Origin: Streptomyces sp. NRRL F-525
Lineage (GTDB): Bacteria; Actinomycetota; Actinomycetes; Streptomycetales; Streptomycetaceae
Direction: 5' to 3'
Assembly (NCBI RefSeq): GCF_000716605.1
Contig: NZ_JNXE01000001.1
Location: 372,001-436,000 of the forward strand
Length of the DNA: 64,000 nucleotides
Part shown: one piece after another, positions 52,583-61,672 of the stretch
How the letters are laid out: every line of letters begins with the position of its first letter
Position numbering within the stretch: position 1 is the first letter of the stretch
Program-made: the position numbers and the translations under genes
Notes under the pieces: model-generated
What the model was told of the DNA's origin: nothing
Databases searched by the model: none
What the model saw: only the letters and a program-made list of their open reading frames with translations

Positions 52583-53761
52583 TCAACTCTCCTCGCCGAC
52601 AACGGCGTCGGGACGCGCGTAGGTGCGGCCCTTCCAGGCCGCACCGCGTCCCCTGTAGTGCTGCACCGCGGAATCGACGGTCATCAGGAGGTACAGAAAC
52701 GCGGTGAACGGCAACAGGGGAGCGAGCCACAGCGGCTGCCCGTAGTAGCGCAGCATCGGGATGTACGTCCCCGTCATCACCAGCCACGCGAGACCGCCGA
52801 GGACCGCGGTCCCCGTACTCCCGACGGCCAGACCGGTGAACAGGGCAACCGGCGGCACCAGATACACCAGCGCCAGCCCGAGGACGGTGCCCAAGAGGAG
52901 CAGCGGGTTGTGCCGCAGTTGCGCGTACGCGCTGCGCGAGACCATCCGCCACAGGTCGTGCAGCCGCGGATACGGGCGCAGGCTGTCCACCCGCTCGGCG
53001 AGCCCCAGCCAGATGTGACCCCCGCCGCCCTTGACGGCACGCGCGAGCGCCACGTCGTCGATCACCGCCTGCCGGATGGCGTCCGGGATCCGCGCCCGCT
53101 CGGCGGCGTCGACGCGCAGCAGGACGCAGCCGCCCGCCGCGGCCGCGGTTCTCGCCGACCGCTTGCCGATCCGGCGGAACGGATACAGCTGCGCGAAGAA
53201 GTAGACGAACGCCGGTACCACGAGCCGCTCCCACAGGCTCTCCACGCGCAGCCGCGCCATCAGCGACACGGCGTCGAAGCCACCGGAGCGGGCCGCCGCC
53301 ACCAACTCCCGCAAGCTGTCCGGGGCGTGCGCGATGTCCGCGTCTGTCAGCAGCAGGTACTCGGGGTCACGCGCGCGTGCCAGAGCGATGCCGTGCCGTA
53401 CGGCCCACAGCTTGCCCGTCCAGCCCGCGGGCGGTTCGCCGGGGGAGTCCACGGTCAGCGGCAGCCCGCCGTGCCGGGACGCCAGCTCGCGGGCCAGTTC
53501 CCCGGTGCCGTCCGAACTGCCGTCGTCGACAAGGAAGATCTCGGCCCGCCCGGGATAGTCCTGGGCGAGGAGTGAGGGCAGGCTCTCGGGGAGTACGGCG
53601 GCCTCGTCGCGGGCCGGGACGACCACGCACACCGACGGCCAGTCGTCCGGGTCGGTGCGGGCCGGGAGTCTGATGTCGGTGCGCCAGAAGAAGCCCTGAC
53701 AGAGCAGCAGCCACAGCCAGGCGGCGAGTGATCCGGCGGCGATCCACACGATGGCGCTCAC
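52583..53761 (-). CDS. HpnB-like family 2 glycosyltransferase
   Basis: 392 residues. An N-terminal helix (AIVWIAAGSLAAWLWLLLCQGFF) is followed by a GT-A domain with PSVCVVVPARDEAAVLPESLPSLLAQDYPGRAEIFLVDDGSSDGTGELA, the metal motif LLLTDADIAHAP and VIDDVALARAVKGGGG. Three or four helices lie near the C-terminus. This layout matches hopene-associated glycosyltransferase HpnB, but no squalene-hopene genes are nearby, so the acceptor is uncertain. GTG 53761 is chosen to match the first helix. The gene is convergent with the TerD gene, four bases apart. Confidence 0.85.
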   Translation of the reverse strand: MSAIVWIAAGSLAAWLWLLLCQGFFWRTDIRLPARTDPDDWPSVCVVVPARDEAAVLPESLPSLLAQDYPGRAEIFLVDDGSSDGTGELARELASRHGGLPLTVDSPGEPPAGWTGKLWAVRHGIALARARDPEYLLLTDADIAHAPDSLRELVAAARSGGFDAVSLMARLRVESLWERLVVPAFVYFFAQLYPFRRIGKRSARTAAAAGGCVLLRVDAAERARIPDAIRQAVIDDVALARAVKGGGGHIWLGLAERVDSLRPYPRLHDLWRMVSRSAYAQLRHNPLLLLGTVLGLALVYLVPPVALFTGLAVGSTGTAVLGGLAWLVMTGTYIPMLRYYGQPLWLAPLLPFTAFLYLLMTVDSAVQHYRGRGAAWKGRTYARPDAVVGEES

Positions 53762-53818
53762 GGCCGCAGTCTGCCCCACGGCGGCGGATCCACCGAGGCC
53801 ATCGTCTATCGTGGCCGG

Positions 53819-54604
53819 GTGAAGATCGCGCTGATGGACTCCGGAATCGGCCTTCTGGCGGCCACCGCCGCGGTACGGCGGGTGCGCCCCGACGCGGATC
53901 TCGTGCTGTCCCTGGACCCCGAGGGCATGCCGTACGGGCCGCGGACACCGGAAGACGTCGCCCAGCGCGCGCTGGCCGTCGCCGAGGCCGCCGCCGCGCA
54001 CCGGCCCGACGCCCTGATCATCGGCTGCAACACCGCGACCGTGCATGCCCTGACGGTCCTGCGTGAGCACCTGGAGCCCGGTATCCCGGTCATCGGCACG
54101 GTCCCGGCGATCAAGCCGGCCGCCGCCGGTGGCACGCCCTTCGCGATCTGGGCGACGCCCGCCACCACCGGCAGCCCCTATCAGCGCGGCCTCATCAAGG
54201 ACTTCGCCGACGGTGTGCCGGTGACCGAGGTCCCGTGCTGGGGACTGGCCGAAGCGGTGGAGCACGGGGACGAGGCGGCCATCGACGCCGCCGTCGCCGC
54301 GGCCGCCGAGCTCACCCCCGACGATGTAACGACCGTCGTCCTGGGCTGCACCCATTACGAGTTGGTCGCCGAACGCATCCGCGCCGCTGTCCAGCGCCTC
54401 GACCGCCCGCCACTCGTCCTGCACGGCTCCGCCGACGCGGTGGCCGCCCAGGCACTGCGCCGGATCGGTGAGAAGCCCGCCCCGGAGGCGCTGCCCGACG
54501 GCACCGTCACGGTGCTCCTGAACGGCCGCGAGGGCGCGCTGCCCGCCGCCGCGTCGGTCTACGCCGAGGGCCGGCTCCTGCGGGCCGTCACACCCGCCCA
54601 CTGA
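53819..54604 (+). CDS. Glutamate racemase-like protein
   Basis: 261 residues of the Asp/Glu racemase superfamily. MDSGIGLLA replaces the usual FDSGVGGL, GMPYGPRTPEDV matches the YPYGxK/R segment, and the two catalytic cysteines are Cys70 (IIGCNTATV) and Cys176 (VVLGCTHYEL). It would interconvert L- and D-glutamate for peptidoglycan. The changed first motif and the isolated setting suggest an accessory copy rather than the essential MurI. GTG start, 57 bases from the divergent glycosyltransferase. Confidence 0.82.
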   Translation: MKIALMDSGIGLLAATAAVRRVRPDADLVLSLDPEGMPYGPRTPEDVAQRALAVAEAAAAHRPDALIIGCNTATVHALTVLREHLEPGIPVIGTVPAIKPAAAGGTPFAIWATPATTGSPYQRGLIKDFADGVPVTEVPCWGLAEAVEHGDEAAIDAAVAAAAELTPDDVTTVVLGCTHYELVAERIRAAVQRLDRPPLVLHGSADAVAAQALRRIGEKPAPEALPDGTVTVLLNGREGALPAAASVYAEGRLLRAVTPAH

Positions 54605-54709
54605 CCACGGCGACGCCCGCGATCCTGTGCGTTCGCCGTGTCGCCCCACAAAACGGTCACCCTCCGCAACGGCATACCCGCGCAGCGAAACCTGAGTAGT
54701 CTCGTAGGC

Positions 54710-55255
54710 ATGAGGGACCACCCCCGCGACGAAATCTTCCCGCAGAGCGAGATCTGGACCGGACGTGCCACGAACCGGTTCCAGTGGCTGCTGGCGCTCG
54801 CCGGTGCCGCCTGCATGGCGCTCGGCATCGAGCTGGCCGTGGACTCCACCTGGACGTCCGGCATCGCCCCGCTCGTCATGTCCGTCGTCGGGTGCATCGC
54901 GGCCGGGCTGCTCATGCTGTTCGGCACGCTCGCCTTCGTGCACGTCGGCCTGAAGGTGGACACGGAGTCCCTCGAAGTGCGCTGCGGCCACATCGGTGTG
55001 CCGCGCCGCCGCATCCCCCTCGCGAGCGTCGCGGGCGCCGAGTTCGCCCCGCACGTCACCCCGCGCCAGTGGGGCGGCTGGGGCTACCGCTGGCGGCCCG
55101 AGAAGGGCACCGCGGTCGTTGTACGGCGTGGTGAGGGCATCGTCCTGCGGCTGTGGGACGGGCACACGTTCACGATCACCGTGGACAACGCGGAGACGGC
55201 CGTACGGATCATCACGGACCGGCTGGCGCCGCCCAAGCCCGGCGCGGTGCTCTGA
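54710..55255 (+). CDS. Membrane protein with PH-like domain
   Basis: 181 residues. Two adjacent helices (WLLALAGAACMALGIELAV and IAPLVMSVVGCIAAGLLMLFGTLAF) precede a C-terminal beta-rich domain: VDTESLEVRCGHIGVPRRRIPLASVAGAEF, WGYRWRPEKGTAVVVRRGEGIVLRLWDGHTFTITVDNAETAVRII. That order is typical of bacterial PH-domain membrane proteins, close to DUF3093. ATG 54710 is the first Met before the charged N-terminus. Function unknown. Confidence 0.72.
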   Translation: MRDHPRDEIFPQSEIWTGRATNRFQWLLALAGAACMALGIELAVDSTWTSGIAPLVMSVVGCIAAGLLMLFGTLAFVHVGLKVDTESLEVRCGHIGVPRRRIPLASVAGAEFAPHVTPRQWGGWGYRWRPEKGTAVVVRRGEGIVLRLWDGHTFTITVDNAETAVRIITDRLAPPKPGAVL

Positions 55256-55270
55256 CGCGTTCCTCGTGCG

Positions 55271-56353
55271 TCACGGGGCCAATCGGTCGCCACGCGCGTG
55301 TGCGTCCGGCGCGGTGCGTGCGGCCTCCTCGGCGAGCGGGTGGGCCGTGGCCAGCCCGGCCAGGAAGCCCGCGCCGACCGACACCGAGGTGAAGCTCAGC
55401 GCGTTGCCGACCGCGGCGACGATCGCGAGCCCCGTCAGCGCCGCCCCCGCCGTGAGCGCGATCGGCGTGGAGCGCGTGGTGCGCCACAGCGCGTGCAGCA
55501 CCCAGCCGTAGGCCGCCGCCAGCAGGAGCACGCCGACGATTCCCTGCTCGGCCGCCAGCTGAAGCGGCGCGGAGTGCGGCTTGCCGTCCGGGAGCAGGGC
55601 CTCGGCCGCCGCGCTGCTCAGCTCTCCGAAGCGCCCCGGACCCACCCCAAGGGCGGAATCCTGGTGCGCCATGTGCAGGGCGTCCTGCCACAGCTGGACC
55701 CGGTGCGGGGTCAACTGGCCCTCCAGGGATGCGGTCAGCCCGTCCGGGAGGACGTTCCCGGCCACGGCCCAGGTCGCGCCGGTCACCAGCGCCGTGGCCA
55801 GGCCCAGGCCCGCGATGCCCAGACCCCGGCGCCGCATGCGGCCGGCGGCGAGCGAGCACAGCAGCACCGCCGTGCACAGGACGAATCCCGAGAGCGAGCC
55901 CAGGACGGCCGCGACGACCGTGATCCCGGCCGCCAGCAGCCGCAGCGCGAGCCGCAGGGCCGGTGCCGGGGCGGCCCAGGCCGAGCAGCACGCGGCACCC
56001 ACGGCCAGCGTCAGCAGGGCCGCGGTCGCACCGGCGTGGCCCAGCGGTACGGCGAACTGGGGGCCCGGGGCGAGACGCGGTTCGGCCAGCGCCATACCGA
56101 GCCCGGCCACCGCCCCCACACAGGGCGCGGCGACCGGTACGAGCGCCCCGGAGATCCGCCCCGACGCGTAACCGGCGGCGACCGCCAGGACCGCGAGCAG
56201 CACGCCCTCGGGCCGGCCGTCGTGCATGGCGGCGGTGATCAGCGACCACGCGGCGCAGGATCCGAGCACGGCGATGCCCGCCGCATCGGAAACGTTTCGT
56301 CTTTCACTGTCGGCGTCCGGACCGGTCGCCGACGCCATCCCCGTGGAACCCAC
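55271..56353 (-). CDS. O-antigen ligase (Wzy_C)-like membrane protein
   Basis: About 360 residues with ten or more helices. The diagnostic segment is a periplasmic loop ending HRVQLWQDALHMAHQDSALGVGPGRFGELSS and HSAPLQLAAEQGIVGVLLLAAAYGWVLHAL, the Wzy_C pattern (R..W..A......P..G.G...F, H......... E.G). Such proteins ligate or polymerise envelope glycans. Start uncertain: GTG 56353 has AGGGGG seven bases upstream, and ATG 56338 is the alternative. It may act with the nearby glycosyltransferase, but they are not in one operon. Confidence 0.75.
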   Translation of the reverse strand: MGSTGMASATGPDADSERRNVSDAAGIAVLGSCAAWSLITAAMHDGRPEGVLLAVLAVAAGYASGRISGALVPVAAPCVGAVAGLGMALAEPRLAPGPQFAVPLGHAGATAALLTLAVGAACCSAWAAPAPALRLALRLLAAGITVVAAVLGSLSGFVLCTAVLLCSLAAGRMRRRGLGIAGLGLATALVTGATWAVAGNVLPDGLTASLEGQLTPHRVQLWQDALHMAHQDSALGVGPGRFGELSSAAAEALLPDGKPHSAPLQLAAEQGIVGVLLLAAAYGWVLHALWRTTRSTPIALTAGAALTGLAIVAAVGNALSFTSVSVGAGFLAGLATAHPLAEEAARTAPDAHARGDRLAP

Positions 56354-56573
56354 CCCGCCGCCCCCTGAACCGGGCCTCCCCGACCCGTGACCGGCCCCGG
56401 CCGTCCTGGCCTGGACCGACCGCACGACTGGGGCTCCGGCACACCGTAACGGCTGATGACCGATTTGTGGACGAGTTGCGCAGGAACGATGCTGCTGCGG
56501 CCCTGCTCAGTGCCCCGGGCTGCCATCCGGACCGTGCTGTCGGCGCCGAGGATTACCGCCGTACACTCCCGGA

Positions 56574-58184
56574 GTGACCGTCACCGCAACTTCCGCGGGC
56601 GAGTCGGACCAGCTGGAGCCGCAGGCCGCGCCCACATCGCGCCTCGCCCGCCTCGTCCGTCTGGTCCCGGCCGCCGTAGCCGCACTCTCCGGAGTGCTGC
56701 TCTACGTCAGTTTCCCGCCGCGCACCCTGTGGTGGCTGGCGCTGCCCGCGTTCGCCTGTTTCGGGTGGGTGCTGCGCGGCCGCAGCTGGAAGGCGGGCCT
56801 CGGTCTCGGCTACCTCTTCGGCCTCGGATTCCTGCTGCCGCTGCTGGTGTGGACCGGCGTCGAGGTCGGCCCGGGGCCCTGGATCGCGCTGGTCGTGGTC
56901 GAGGCGATCTTCGTCGCGCTGGTCGGCGCGGCCATCACCGCGGTCTCGAAGCTGCCCGCCTGGCCGCTGTGGGCGGCGGCACTGTGGATCGCCGGTGAGG
57001 CGGTACGCGCGCGTGTCCCCTTCCACGGCTTTCCCTGGGGCAAGATCGCGTTCGGCCAGGCGGACGGCGTCTTCCTGCCGCTCGCCGCGGTGGGCGGCAC
57101 CCCGGTCCTGGGTTTCGCGGTCGTCCTGTGCGGCTTCGGCCTGTACGAGATCGTGCGCCTGGCCCTGGAGACCCGCGACACCCGGGTCGTACGGCGGTCC
57201 GCCGCTGCCGTGGCGCTGCTGAGCGTGGCCGTACCCGTGGTCGGTGCGGTCGCCGCGCGGGGGCTGGTCAGTGACAAGGCCGAGGACGGCACCACGACGG
57301 TCGCGGTCATCCAGGGCAACGTCCCGCGCGCGGGGCTGGAGTTCAACGCCCAGCGGCGGGCCGTGCTCGACTACCACGTCAAGGAGACCCTGCGGCTGGC
57401 CGCCAAGGTCAAGGCGGGCAAGGTCGCCAAGCCCGATGTCGTCCTGTGGCCGGAGAACTCCTCCGACGTCGATCCCTTCGCCGACGCGCAGGCGTACACC
57501 GACATCGACGCGGCGGCCAAGGCGATCGGCGCGCCCATCTCGGTCGGCGGTGTCGTCGAACGGGGTGGCAAGCTCTACAACGAGCAGATCCTCTGGGACC
57601 CGGTGAAGGGCCCGACCGACACCTACGACAAGCGGCAGATCCAGCCGTTCGGCGAGTACCTCCCGATGCGCTCGCTGCTCGGGGCGATCAACAAGAACTG
57701 GACCAGCATGGTCCGCCAGGACTTCAGCCGGGGCACCAAGCCGGGCGTCTTCACCATGAACGGCGCCAAGATCGGCCTGGTCACCTGCTACGAGGCCGCC
57801 TTCGACTGGGCCGTGCGCTCCGAGGTCACCGACGGCGCCCAGTTGATCTCCGTGCCCAGCAACAACGCGACCTTCGACCGCAGCGAGATGACCTACCAGC
57901 AGCTCGCCATGTCCCGGGTCCGCGCGGTCGAGCACAGCCGGACCGTCACCGTCCCGGTGACCAGCGGCGTGAGCGCGATCATCATGCCGGACGGGAAGAT
58001 CACCCAGAAGACCGGCATGTTCGTCGCCGACTCCCTGGTCCAGAAGGTGCCGCTGCGCTCCTCGGAGACCCCGGCCACCAGGCTCGGCATCCTGCCCGAG
58101 ATGGCCCTGGTGCTCATCGCCGCGGCCGGTCTCGGCTGGGCGGTCGCCGCCGGTGTGCGCGGGCGGCGCGCGGGCGACGTGTAG
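56574..58184 (+). CDS. lnt: Apolipoprotein N-acyltransferase
   Basis: 536 residues. Six to seven N-terminal helices (to about 240) include PFHGFPWGKIAFGQADG, a hallmark of Lnt. The nitrilase-like domain then has the Glu-Lys-Cys triad: Glu294 (LWPENSS), Lys353 (YDKRQIQPFGEYLPM) and Cys405 (VTCYEAAFD). A final helix anchors the C-terminus. Lnt adds the third acyl chain to lipoproteins at the membrane. Active Lnt homologues are known in Streptomyces and mycobacteria. GTG start. The Nudix gene follows 77 bases later. Confidence 0.93.
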   Translation: MTVTATSAGESDQLEPQAAPTSRLARLVRLVPAAVAALSGVLLYVSFPPRTLWWLALPAFACFGWVLRGRSWKAGLGLGYLFGLGFLLPLLVWTGVEVGPGPWIALVVVEAIFVALVGAAITAVSKLPAWPLWAAALWIAGEAVRARVPFHGFPWGKIAFGQADGVFLPLAAVGGTPVLGFAVVLCGFGLYEIVRLALETRDTRVVRRSAAAVALLSVAVPVVGAVAARGLVSDKAEDGTTTVAVIQGNVPRAGLEFNAQRRAVLDYHVKETLRLAAKVKAGKVAKPDVVLWPENSSDVDPFADAQAYTDIDAAAKAIGAPISVGGVVERGGKLYNEQILWDPVKGPTDTYDKRQIQPFGEYLPMRSLLGAINKNWTSMVRQDFSRGTKPGVFTMNGAKIGLVTCYEAAFDWAVRSEVTDGAQLISVPSNNATFDRSEMTYQQLAMSRVRAVEHSRTVTVPVTSGVSAIIMPDGKITQKTGMFVADSLVQKVPLRSSETPATRLGILPEMALVLIAAAGLGWAVAAGVRGRRAGDV

Positions 58185-58261
58185 CCGTACGCCTGCTGTA
58201 CGCCCGCCGTGCGCACGGTAGTTCGTGGAGTGGCCATGGATCGTCCCGTTAGGGTCGGAGC

Positions 58262-58741
58262 ATGGCTACTCCTGATTTCATCCGTACGATCCGGGCCTCC
58301 GCGGGGCATCAACTGCTCTGGCTTCCCGGGGTCAGCGCCGTCGTCTTCGACGACGCGGGTCGCATCCTGCTGGGCAAGCGGGCGGACAACCACGAGTGGG
58401 CGCTGCCCTCCGGCATCCCCGACCCCGGTGAGCAGCCCGCGGTCTGCGCGGTGCGCGAGGTGTTCGAGGAGACGGCCGTCGAGTGCGTCGCGGAGCGGGT
58501 CGTCATGGTGAAGGCCGGGGGACCGATCAGCTATCCCAACGGCGATGCCTGCCAGTTCATGGACATCACGCTGCAGTGCCGGGCCGTCGGTGGTGAGGCG
58601 GCCGTGAACGACGACGAGTCGCTGGAGGTCGGCTGGTTCGAGCTGGACGCGCTGCCCGAGCTCAGCGATCACCAGCTGTTGCGGATCAAGCAGACCCTGG
58701 CCGACGCACCCACATGGTTTGACACCACGAGTTCCGACTGA
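58262..58741 (+). CDS. NUDIX hydrolase
   Basis: 159 residues. The Nudix box reads GIPDPGEQPAVCAVREVFEETAV, matching Gx5Ex7REUxEExGU except for the last Gly, with the metal-binding glutamates intact. Before it is the strand VSAVVFDDAGRILLGKRADNHEWALPSG. It would cleave a nucleoside diphosphate linked to another moiety, with substrate unknown. ATG 58262. It sits 54 bases before the dehydrogenase gene, so the two might share a transcript. Confidence 0.9.
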   Translation: MATPDFIRTIRASAGHQLLWLPGVSAVVFDDAGRILLGKRADNHEWALPSGIPDPGEQPAVCAVREVFEETAVECVAERVVMVKAGGPISYPNGDACQFMDITLQCRAVGGEAAVNDDESLEVGWFELDALPELSDHQLLRIKQTLADAPTWFDTTSSD

Positions 58742-58795
58742 AGTATGTGCTCGGCCCATATGCGGTAGGGCGGGGCCGCTGTCTAGGCTCGCCCC

Positions 58796-59596
58796 ATGAC
58801 CGTGCCCAACGCCCTCCCGGGGACCCACGCGAACCTCCTCGACCTCAGCGGCCGTACCGCCCTCGTCACCGGTGCCGCCGGCGGTATCGGCCGCGCCTGC
58901 ACGCTGCGGCTGGCGGCGGCCGGGGCGAAGGTCAGAGCGGTCGACGTGGACGCCCCGGGACTGGCGGCGCTCGCCGAGCAGGCGCAGGGCCTCGCCGGCA
59001 CCGTCGAACCGCACGTCCTCGACCTCACCGACCTGGACGCCGCCGAGCACGCCGCCGCCGGTACGGACGTCCTGGTGAACAACGCGGGGCTCCAACTGGT
59101 GCGCCCCATCGAGGAGTTCCCGCCCGACGTCTTCCACACGGTGCTCACCGTGATGCTGGAGGCGCCCTTCCGGCTCATCCGCGGGGCCCTGCCCCACATG
59201 TACGGGCAGGGCTGGGGGCGGATCGTCAATGTGTCCTCCGTCCACGGGCTGCGCGCCTCCGCCTTCAAGTCCGCGTATGTGGCCGCCAAACACGGTCTGG
59301 AGGGACTCTCCAAGACCGCCGCCCTCGAAGGCGCACCCCACGGCGTCACCTCGAACTGTGTGAACCCCGCCTATGTGCGCACCCCCCTGGTCGAGCGACA
59401 ACTCGCCGACCAGGCACAGGCGCACGGCATCCCCGAGGAACGCGTGCTGACCGAGGTGCTCCTGCAGGACAGCGCGGTCAAACGGCTCATCGAACCGGAG
59501 GAGGTCGCCGAGGCCGTCGCCTATCTCTGCGGCCCGCACGCGTCCTTCGTCACCGGCACCTCGCTGGTACTGGACGGCGGCTGGACCGCGCACTGA
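58796..59596 (+). CDS. 3-hydroxybutyrate dehydrogenase-like SDR
   Basis: 266 residues. VTGAAGGIGRA is the NAD loop and DVLVNNAGLQLVRPIEEFP is the NNAG motif. VNVSSVHGLRASAFKSAYVAAKHGLEGLSKTAALEG holds the catalytic Ser, Tyr and Lys. NCVNPAYVRTPLVERQLADQAQAHGIPEERV and the tail FVTGTSLVLDGGWTAH follow the D-beta-hydroxybutyrate dehydrogenase pattern. It interconverts 3-hydroxybutyrate and acetoacetate. ATG 58796. A PucR-type regulator gene follows 71 bases later on the same strand. Confidence 0.88.
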   Translation: MTVPNALPGTHANLLDLSGRTALVTGAAGGIGRACTLRLAAAGAKVRAVDVDAPGLAALAEQAQGLAGTVEPHVLDLTDLDAAEHAAAGTDVLVNNAGLQLVRPIEEFPPDVFHTVLTVMLEAPFRLIRGALPHMYGQGWGRIVNVSSVHGLRASAFKSAYVAAKHGLEGLSKTAALEGAPHGVTSNCVNPAYVRTPLVERQLADQAQAHGIPEERVLTEVLLQDSAVKRLIEPEEVAEAVAYLCGPHASFVTGTSLVLDGGWTAH

Positions 59597-59667
59597 AGCA
59601 CCGGGCGCGCAGGCGATTCTCGAGTTATCCACAGGCCTGACCGGCCGGCCCGGCGATGGGGAATCCT

Positions 59668-61626
59668 GTGAGCATGTCCAGCGATCACGTGCAGTCCGCC
59701 GAGCGCTCCGCCACCGCCACCGGTGCCGCAGCGCGACCGAGCAGTGCCGAGACGCCGTTCCTCGACCTGCTGGCCCGGGGCGCCTCCGCCGACGCCTACG
59801 AGCAGCCGGTGCTGCTCGCCCGCGCCGACGGAAGACCGGCCGAGGCGATCGCCGGGCTCGAACACGCCAAGGTGCTCGCGCTGCGCGTGCGTTCGGAGCT
59901 GGAGGAACGCCGACGGCGCGAGGCCGAGCTGTCCGCGCTCTTCGAGACGGCCCACGACCTCGCAGGACTGCGCGACCTCGACGCCGTACTGCGGGCGATC
60001 GTCCAGCGCGCCCGGTCGCTGCTCGGCACCGACATCGCCTACCTCAGCCTCAACGACCCGGCCAGGGGCGACACTTACATGCGGGTGACCGAGGGCTCGG
60101 TCGCGGCCCGCTTCCAGCAGCTGCGGCTGGGCATGGGGGAGGGGCTCGGCGGACTCGTGGCCCAGACGGCACGGCCGTACGTCACCGACGACTACTTCAA
60201 GGACGACCGCTTCCAGCACACCCTCACCATCGACACCGGGGTGCGGGACGAGGGGCTGGTGGCGATCCTCGGGGTGCCGTTGATGCTCGGGCACCGTGTC
60301 ATCGGGGTGCTGTTCGCGGCGGACCGGCGGGCGCGGGTCTTCGAGCGGGAGCAGATCGCGCTGCTCGGCTCCTTCGCCGCGCTCGCCGCGGCCGCCATCG
60401 ACACCGCGAACCTGCTCACCGAGACGCGCTCGGCCCTGGCCGGTCTGGAGCGCGCCAACGAGATCATCCAGGACCGCAGCGGAGTCATCGAGCGCGCGTC
60501 GGACATCCACGACCGGCTGGCCGAACTCGTGCTGCGCGGCGGCGGAGTCCACGACGTGGCTGCCGCCGTCTCCCAAGTCCTCGACGGAGTGGTCGAGTTC
60601 ACCGAGATCGACGCCGCTCCCACGAAGGCGCTGGAGGCGTCCCGCGTCGAAGGTCACGCGGTGCGGCACCGGGACGACTGGATCGCCGCCGTGGCCGCCG
60701 GCGGCGAACTGCTCGGCGCGCTCGTGCTGCGCGGCCACCCCGGCCTCGACCCCGTCGACCAGCGCACCCTGGAGCGCGCCGCCATGGTCACCTCCCTGCT
60801 CCTGCTCGCCCGGCGGTCGGCCGCCGAGGCCGAACAGCGCGTGCGCGGCGAGCTGTTGGACGATCTGCTCGACGCCCGTGACGGTGACCCACGGCTGTTG
60901 CGGGAGCGTGCGTCCAGACTGGACGCCGACCTGGACGCCACCCATGTCGTCCTCGCCGCCCGGCTGGACGGCACGGCCGGCGACGCAGACCAGGAGGCCG
61001 CCGCCCGCAGACGCCTGTGGTCCGCCGCCTCGCACCTCGCCGGGACCCGGCACGGACTGGCCGCCGCCCGCGACGGCGGCACGGTTCTCCTGCTGCCACT
61101 CGACCCCGGCGACACCGCCACGGACCTGGCCCGGCGCACCGCCGCCCACCTGGGAGCGGCGGTCCACGAAGCGGTCACCGTCGGCGCCTCCGCCCCCGTC
61201 GAGAAACCCGGTGCCCGGCCCGACGTAGTGGTCGCCGCCTACGAGGAAGGGCGTCGCTGCCTCGACGCCCTGCGGCTGTTGGGCCGTACGGGAGACGGCG
61301 CCGCCGCCGAGGACTTCGGCTTCCTCGGACTGCTCCTCGCCGGGGACCGGGACATCGGGGGCTTCGTCGAGCGGACCATCGGGCGGCTCGTGCGGTACGA
61401 CGAGCGGCGCCGTACGGATCTGCTGCGCACGCTGGACGCCTACTTCGCCTGCGGCATGAGCCCGGCCCGGACGAAGGACGATCTGCACGTCCACGTCAAC
61501 ACCGTCGCCCAGCGGCTGGAGCGGGTGGGCCGGCTCCTCGGCGAGGACTGGCAGGAACCGGGACGTGTCCTGGAGATCCAACTCGCCCTGAGACTCAGGA
61601 GGTTGGCTGCTCCGGCGCGGCGGTGA
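59668..61626 (+). CDS. GAF-domain regulator with PucR-type C-terminal HTH
   Basis: About 652 residues. A short helical head leads into a GAF domain at about 95-250 (LFETAHDLAGLRDLDAVLRAIVQRARSLLGTDIAYLSLND, then LGVPLMLGHRVIGVLFAADR). A central region resembling the CdaR/GGDEF-like part follows. The C-terminus is a PucR HTH (LLRTLDAYFACGMSPARTKDDLHVHVNTVAQRLERVGRLLGEDW). GGGGA five bases before GTG 59668 decides the start. It follows the hydroxybutyrate dehydrogenase gene and may regulate it. Confidence 0.85.
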   Translation: MSMSSDHVQSAERSATATGAAARPSSAETPFLDLLARGASADAYEQPVLLARADGRPAEAIAGLEHAKVLALRVRSELEERRRREAELSALFETAHDLAGLRDLDAVLRAIVQRARSLLGTDIAYLSLNDPARGDTYMRVTEGSVAARFQQLRLGMGEGLGGLVAQTARPYVTDDYFKDDRFQHTLTIDTGVRDEGLVAILGVPLMLGHRVIGVLFAADRRARVFEREQIALLGSFAALAAAAIDTANLLTETRSALAGLERANEIIQDRSGVIERASDIHDRLAELVLRGGGVHDVAAAVSQVLDGVVEFTEIDAAPTKALEASRVEGHAVRHRDDWIAAVAAGGELLGALVLRGHPGLDPVDQRTLERAAMVTSLLLLARRSAAEAEQRVRGELLDDLLDARDGDPRLLRERASRLDADLDATHVVLAARLDGTAGDADQEAAARRRLWSAASHLAGTRHGLAAARDGGTVLLLPLDPGDTATDLARRTAAHLGAAVHEAVTVGASAPVEKPGARPDVVVAAYEEGRRCLDALRLLGRTGDGAAAEDFGFLGLLLAGDRDIGGFVERTIGRLVRYDERRRTDLLRTLDAYFACGMSPARTKDDLHVHVNTVAQRLERVGRLLGEDWQEPGRVLEIQLALRLRRLAAPARR

Positions 61627-61672
61627 CCCTCGTAGGCGCGGGGCGTACGAGGGCCGGTGCCGCGCACGGTGG

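Noticed and set aside
56285..56298. GAAACGTTTC palindrome resembling a LacI-type operator
   Set aside because: It lies inside the N-terminal coding part of the O-antigen-ligase-like gene with no divergent promoter, so it is probably chance.
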